Shown here: in pieces, positions 54,778-60,000 of the stretch
Layout: the number at the start of each line of letters is the position of its first letter
Numbering within the stretch: the first letter of the stretch is position 1
Assembly: GCA_949358305.1 (NCBI GenBank)
Contig: OX442314.1
Location: 53,145,369 to 53,205,368 of the forward strand
DNA: 60,000 nt
Direction of reading: 5' to 3'
Source of the DNA: Strigamia acuminata
Taxonomy: Eukaryota > Arthropoda > Chilopoda > Geophilomorpha > Linotaeniidae
Notes under the pieces: model-generated
Told to the model about the DNA's origin: nothing
The model's database searches: none
What the model saw: only the letters and a program-made list of their open reading frames with translations
Made by a program: the position numbers and the translations under genes

Positions 54778-55035
54778 TCAGCTGTTGACATGTGTTGATA
54801 TTTTCTGCACGAGTTTCTTCTCGCGGTCCGGTTGTTGGTTGTCGGGGCACGGGAGAAGTGGCTTGGTGAAATGCACCATTTCGGGAGTCCCAGGATAGTT
54901 AGCGAAAAATTCAGTAGCACCCGCCATTGTTCGGTCCAGTAACTGCTGTTCACGTTTCATTCGACGGAGTTTAAGAATTTCATCTACCAATAAATATGAC
55001 ATCTCGCTATGTTCCACACAAGTAGCACGTTTCAC
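54778..55035 (-). CDS. Unrecognised ORF, Lys/Glu-rich
   Basis: About 85 residues with coding-like composition (LLVDEILKLRRMKREQQLLD, then FFANYPGTPEMVHF). It lacks a proper ATG at its start, so an upstream exon would be needed. No domain recognised. It precedes the membrane-segment ORF on the same strand and may belong to the same transcript. Confidence 0.3.
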   Translation of the reverse strand: MKRATCVEHSEMSYLLVDEILKLRRMKREQQLLDRTMAGATEFFANYPGTPEMVHFTKPLLPCPDNQQPDREKKLVQKISTHVNS

Positions 55036-55559
55036 AATAATTAATGCTAGTCTGTGGAGAGATTTTATCCCATTTCAACACGGTAGTTGCGATAAAAGTT
55101 CAATAGATGGTTTAGAACCAGGATTACTAAGAAAACAACCCAATTCTTAAAATTAAAACAATGAAAAATCAAACCAAACAAAATGCCAGACAACCATGCA
55201 AAATTAAGCAGAAATGCAGCTTGATTATAAGTCAATAGATTACTGCACTCGTGAAATTAGTGTGTATATTGTTCCAATATTGTCTACGTAATGATCCACA
55301 CTGAGCGCGATGGATAATATAAGCTATTACCAATTCCGATGGGTATCTTGAAAAATAAAACACACAAAGCTTCGGTGATGCATACTAGGCGCAAATTGCA
55401 CTGTTGCGCCAAGGAAAGCGTGGCTTGTTCTGCCTAAAAATCTTGTTTCCCAAAGTATCACAAAGTTTATGGTGTAGTTCAGGGAAGTTTTTCATATTTT
55501 TTAACCAATTCAAGGAACTTTGTCGATTTGGGAACATCAGCATTTGCACCAGACTCCTT

Positions 55560-55815
55560 GGAAATGCAAACAGAACATAATTAATGAATAAATACTAGAA
55601 AAAATACAATATAAATTAAAAATATCACAAGTTGAGGAAAAATGATGCACTGCACTTAACACTTGAAGCACATACAAAAATAAAGAACAACAATGCTTCC
55701 AATAGATGAATTATCGAAAAAACGCGTATGAAAAAGTCATGCTTGTGAGTGAAAAATGTTAAAAATAAAGTCACAATGGAAATAAGTCATCATAGCCGAA
55801 AAGAGCTTGTCGCGA
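55560..55815. repeat. Interspersed repeat, copy 1
   Basis: Matches 58680-59130 in blocks: aatatcacaagttg(a/t)ggaaaaatg(a/g)tgcact, ttaattatcga/gaattatcga, cgcgta(t/c)gaaaaagtcatg, gtcacaatggaaataagtca. Copy 2 has about 200 bp extra in the middle. No ORF is shared. Confidence 0.75.
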
Positions 55816-56359
55816 TCCTGTTTCTTACTGTACCGATTAAAAACGAGGATGGCGGATGCTAAGACTAGACTTGTACTGTACAAATAATATACAAACCAAA
55901 GGTTTCTCAAATCAATCTTAATAATACTTTAATAAACGCTATGAATAAAATTAATGACTTCGGACTGACATAATTCTTACAATCAGTAATCAAAAATAAA
56001 GAAATATCAACTCATCTTACATGATTTACAATAATAAACAAAGGGAAAATAGGAAATAGGAAATAGGAAACGAGACATATGATAAGAACAAAAAGGGAAA
56101 CAAGGAAAAATGTACAAGCAACAAAAATGATCGCCAACTGTTTATGGACCAGCTGGCAGGGTTCGCACGTGGCCCTAACCTAACTCTAGGAGTTGGAGGA
56201 TTTTCTCCTTTCACTATGTAGGCCAATGCTTTGGGATTACAGATGTTAATTTTCGGGCGCTTCTTTATCCCGCCGCAATTAGGTCACACGATGTCACGAG
56301 CGTTATGAACTGCCCCAATTGCCCAGCCAGAGCCGGAGCAGAAGGGACAAGTCGCTCAA

Positions 56360-56620
56360 TCAGGGTTGATTAACAGGCGACTTTGAGGTACTCCGAAAAC
56401 CGTGTCGGCGCGACGCGCGCTTGTCGCTTCCGTTTTCCTCGTCGCTTCCGTTTCCTGTCGTTTTCTGTTTTGATTCTCTGGCTGCATTGATCAACACGTC
56501 TACGACGTTTCTAGGGGGCTTGGATGGTGCAACTGATGTTTTGTTAAAGAACCAAAAATTTAAAACTGGCCTAACGTCAATTTGGTGGGAAATATGTAAG
56601 ACGACACAGCGGCGATGAAA
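56360..56620 (-). CDS. Unrecognised short ORF
   Basis: Reads SKPPRNVVDVLINAARESKQ then a charged Asp/Glu/Arg tail. A candidate acceptor (aacatcag) precedes VAPSKPP. No ATG and no recognised family. Could be a fragment of a mobile element or one exon of a host gene. Confidence 0.2.
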   Translation of the reverse strand, partial: FHRRCVVLHISHQIDVRPVLNFWFFNKTSVAPSKPPRNVVDVLINAARESKQKTTGNGSDEENGSDKRASRRHGFRSTSKSPVNQP

Positions 56621-56837
56621 CAGCAGTGAACACAATCACATTCACTTTTGGGTCACCAAACACAATTAAATCTGCACCACTTAACAATTCACTTCACTCA
56701 CAAACACTTGATTCCAGTTAGAATAATCCAGTGGTAATCCAATTTGGTGGTAGTCCAGTGTTAATCCATCTTAAAACTTGGAAGCCATTAAACTGGCAAA
56801 GTTAAGTAAGATTAAGTCTGGATGACACTATCTAAAC

Positions 56838-57092
56838 CAGGGGTCGGCAAGTAATTTTAAGTGGGGTCCGGAAAAATTAAAAAATTTTATCGAGGTCCAG
56901 AAAAAGACAACAAAATAAAACAAAAAAAACACAACATCAAAAACACCCAAAAAAAAACAAAAAAACCAAAAAAAAAACACCAAAAAACATCAAAAATAAC
57001 AAAAAAATATATAATAAAAAATATCTGGCGGTTCAAGTTTCGACCTTCCGCGGTTCGGATCCGGACCGCGGGCCGCCAGTTGCCGACCGCTG
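56838..57092. mobile_element. hAT-type MITE, 255 bp, with exact 8-bp target duplication
   Basis: Ends caggggtcggcaagt and agttgccgaccgctg are inverted. ATCTAAAC flanks both sides (56830-56837 and 57093-57100). The interior is A-rich (caaaaaac runs) with a GC-rich stem near the right end. Confidence 0.92.
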
Positions 57093-57234
57093 ATCTAAAC
57101 GATCCAGGAGAGAAATAAATTTGAGTTCTGCCACACTGTAAAAACTCAAGTGTTTTATTACATTTGTATCTTTTATTGTGGTTTTGGATTAGTTTTATTT
57201 TGTGTATTTAGTGTATTTAGTGCAGAGATGTGCT

Positions 57235-57475
57235 TTGGCGTAAAAACCGTACCCGTTACCCGCCCGTTACCCGTCTCCAAAAAAATTCTCTACCCGTACT
57301 GTGTATTGTTGCTACCAATTCTTCAGAGTACTATTCCTGAAACAATAGTACAAAATTTTATACCTGATAAAACTGTCACTCAAGATGTAATTGGATTTTT
57401 AGAATATTTAAGAGAAGATATTGAAGGCAGGGAGAACGATCCAGTTATTTATGTGGGTTTGGTAATTCGCACATA
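57235..57475 (+). pseudogene. Possible BEL/Pao-like gag fragment
   Basis: An open frame of about 80 codons reading LLPILQSTIPETIVQNFIPD, then VIGFLEYLREDIEGREN, a pattern similar to the middle of Pao-type Gag proteins (LP..., then a FL..E...RE helix). It is cut off on both sides with no other element parts. It starts in a short cccgttaccc repeat. Confidence 0.3.
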
Positions 57476-57540
57476 GATAAGTTGATGGCGATTTTCCACC
57501 ATCAGTTTGTGCAATCACTGTAGATACTCCGTCCATCTGG

Positions 57541-58494
57541 TTATTGTATAATCTTGGATCGTGATATTAGTAATACAAATGCAATAATTAAAATCTCTTC
57601 AGAGCTAAATGGTCGAAGCTGTATAATTATTATAGGTCTGTTTGTTATGGTCGCTCTAATTGCTCCTCTAACTTTTTCAGCTCTTATTGCTGTAGCCAGT
57701 CGTTCTGGCGCGGTTGTTCTGGCTATGGACATCCATTTATACCCTTTGGTCCGAAAAACCAGCATGCCTTTTTCTTGGTCTGATTCATTGGAAGAGATCA
57801 TATTTGGGATAAAAAGGCTCTGTATTTCATTTTTTCTCCTGTGGACGACTGTCGCCGTTGGGAACGCGTAAGCCAAGGGATAGCGCTGCTGTATCATCCC
57901 CAAATACAGGTCGACGACTGTGTCATGGACGCAAGAGATAGTTCTAGGGATCAAGGTACCCAGAGCCACCATTTCTCGAGCACAAACTACCACATGTGGT
58001 CGTTCTTTTGACCGGTACATAATAGTTTCTGGTCTATACTGCAGGAAGGTTGGCCAAAGTGAAAATGCCTTCACCATCTTTCCGGGGGAAATCTTCCTTT
58101 CGTAATCCTTTGGTGGTGGCGGGAGATCAATCCTCGGGTCGTATCAGCTCGTACGCTGCCCTAAGAGTTTGGCTCTGGCCACTCTGTTCTTAATTCTGGC
58201 CTCCTCAAGAATAAGATTCTGCGCTTTGGCTTTATAAGCCTCAAAGATGGGGCGTCCTTCTGGTTCCTTCGGTTTCAACGGAACCACCGCCACCACCAAA
58301 TTTTTCTGTTCATCGGTAATTTGCTGAAGGCGACGACTGTTTCGCTGAATCGATTTCTGCGCTTGCTGGTTTTGGCCTTGGCTATTTGGGTTCCCTTGTT
58401 CACCTTGGCCTTGTGGATTCCATTGCTCGTTCTGGCCTGAAACACATGATGTATTTTTTGTTCTTCTGTAAATGATGGTCGTGCAAATGAACAT
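57541..58494 (-). CDS. Unrecognised ORF pair separated by one stop codon
   Basis: Minus-strand reading: a Gln/Asn/Gly-rich part (about 58440-58350), a charged helix (EEARIKNRVARAKLLGQRTS), one TGA at about 58144, then in the same frame YDPRIDLPPPPKDYERKISP and a long segment (MVKAFSLWPTFLQYRPETIM, then VVVCAREMVALGTLIPRTIS) ending about 57541. The shared frame across a single stop suggests one protein with a recent nonsense change or readthrough. No domain is recognised. A retroelement or endogenous viral origin is possible but not shown. Confidence 0.35.
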
Positions 58495-58679
58495 TCTTTC
58501 AAAACTTTATACATGTGTTCCTATGGGGTACCGTCTTTATGCTGCATTGAATGTAATCTGGAGAGGATTGTTGGAACTTTTCGTCTAAACTTCTTCCTCA
58601 TTTCCTCTTTCCAAGTTGTCCAATCTCTGGTTGGATGCTGTAAAATGTGATCCAAATACCAGGATGATGCAGATTATGA

Positions 58680-59130
58680 AATGAATAAACACTAGAAAAA
58701 AATACAAACGAATACAACGACGACGCATTGTGGACCTCCCGGTGGCGCTGTCATTTGTCGGTGACACGTTGAACTCCTTCCGGTCTTTTCTGTGGCGGTT
58801 CCTCTCAAGGTGGAGCCAGTAGCGATCTGGGTTGCATCACGGCGATGGGTTGTGCCATTCCCGGCAGCGCTGGTGGTGGTCCTGGCACGTTGGATCTCGT
58901 AAACTACATCAAAAATATCAAAAATATCACAAGTTGTGGAAAAATGGTGCACTACCCTTAACCACTTGAATCACATAAAAAATAAAGAAGAAAAAACTCA
59001 TCCAACCGATTAATTATCGAGAAAATAAAACGCGTACGAAAAAGTCATGTTTGGGAGTGAAAAATGTCTAAAATCAGGGAAAAAGTCACAATGGAAATAA
59101 GTCATCATCGCCGAAAAGAACAGCGAGAAA
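58680..59130. repeat. Interspersed repeat, copy 2
   Basis: Longer relative of 55560-55815, in the same orientation, with an internal ~200-bp segment (58715-58905) not found in copy 1. Confidence 0.75.
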
Positions 59131-59139
59131 CCAGTCAGG

Positions 59140-60000
59140 GGAATGGTACATAGGAAGGAACAGGTGGTAAGCATCATCTTGGTCCTCCGAGTCTGTTCAC
59201 ACGATTGACCCACATATCCCTGAGTTTGAAATGGTCATAATAGGCACTAAATGGTCCATGCCCGGGGATTAGCCAAACCATATGGCAAGACAATTCAAGG
59301 TGTGCTACATCTCCGACCCCTGGCAGAAACTTCCATGTCCAGGTCCGCTGACCACACTTGCTGCCAGTGTGTCTCTATTTTGGCATCGTCCGCAAATGGT
59401 TGCGCGAGGAATCCATGCACGAAATGCTATTTTCACATAAATTATAGAAAAATGTAAAAATAAAGAGAAATTAGAAAATAGAACATAGAAAAATTTAGAT
59501 TTTCGGTGGCCAATCTAACTTCGAAATTTAGAAAGGGTAACTTACGGCCTTGCAGCATATGGCCAAATGTGTGTATTGAGGAGCTGTCACGTCTGAATAA
59601 ACCTAAGAAAAATTTTGCCATATTATTAATGCACTTTATAAAGAAATTGAGAAGCTAAGAAAATAATTTTAAAATTGAATTGACATAACACGTGTAATTC
59701 ATAGGGCACCATAAAATAATTAAGAATGTCTGCATACTTTATTGCATTTAAATGCCCAGCTATTCCATGAATTGGTGCCCATACTGAAACGCTGAAGCGA
59801 GACCACTGATCTATAAGAACGGCATACAAAAAACAGTATTATGAATATATTGTTTCAGATTGTTAAATGTTTAACTTGTGACTGCTATGGTTTCTCCCGG
59901 TGTAGTCAGGGGACTGAGAACACTTGGTAGGGACGCATACTTCACGTAAATGACGGAGACTTCCCACAATATTGGTTGGTTGGCCTTTATTGCGTTGTCT
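59140..60000. other. No supported gene
   Basis: Only short frames without recognisable motifs. Composition resembles the repeat-rich 53-59 kb region. Confidence 0.4.

Noticed and set aside
57245-57290. cccgttaccc repeats considered as interstitial telomere sequence
   Set aside because: Only two or three irregular units; arthropod telomere repeats are usually TTAGG, which does not fit.

Overview
The window is eukaryotic. It has split genes with short GT-AG introns, AT-rich introns full of minisatellites, and many small DNA transposons. The gene set (two doublesex-type DM-domain genes, a two-lobed transferrin, a Cirl/latrophilin adhesion GPCR, a Na+/K+-ATPase alpha relative) points to an arthropod. 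Paired dsx genes recall crustaceans and chelicerates, but the lineage cannot be fixed from sequence alone.

Layout. 1-3.8 kb: a retroelement whose Gag-like ORF runs off the left edge, with its leader. 3.9-7.9 kb: the 3' part of a Cirl gene (+), preceded by a misplaced duplicate of one of its own C-terminal exons. 7.9-9.4 kb: a THAP-domain gene (-). 10.1-11.8 kb: an ARM+BTB gene resembling ARMC5 (-). 14.4-16.2 kb: dsx copy 1 (-). 17.4-22.8 kb: a seven-exon, probably GPI-anchored transferrin of the melanotransferrin/Tsf2 kind (-). 23.6-31.1 kb: a 17-exon Na+/K+-ATPase alpha-like gene (+) with changed catalytic motifs. 31.9-35.3 kb: dsx copy 2 (-). 35.5-36.6 kb: a TMEM101-like gene (+). 36.7-37.5 kb: gag and SINE-like debris. 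38.0-47.8 kb: a seven-exon, about 2,117-residue AKNA-like gene (-). 48.9-49.8 kb: an intronless, frame-broken SLU7 copy. 50.3-52.9 kb: a young, internally deleted Ty1/copia element with matching LTRs. 53-60 kb: repeat-rich DNA with unrecognised ORFs.

All exon models were assembled by eye from splice signals and homology. The ATPase, transferrin, AKNA-like, TMEM101-like, dsx1 and THAP models each close to a whole number of codons with no internal stop, which supports them. The Cirl exons also sum to a whole number of codons, but one internal stretch is out of frame.

Main points of interest: (1) the ATPase paralogue keeps its reading frame, membrane and ion-site residues but has DRTGI, SGEL and TGIGVLD in place of DKTGT, TGES and TGDGVND, so it looks like a pseudoenzyme; (2) a dsx unit is duplicated about 17.5 kb apart with the transferrin and ATPase genes between the copies, and the DM exon of copy 2 has no visible start codon; (3) a copia element with apparently identical LTRs carries only an intact gag-protease ORF; (4) an intronic minisatellite in the AKNA-like gene has amplified the exon 2 splice donor; (5) there are about a dozen MITEs, including two hAT-type elements with exact 8-bp target duplications, one of them holding a nested MITE.
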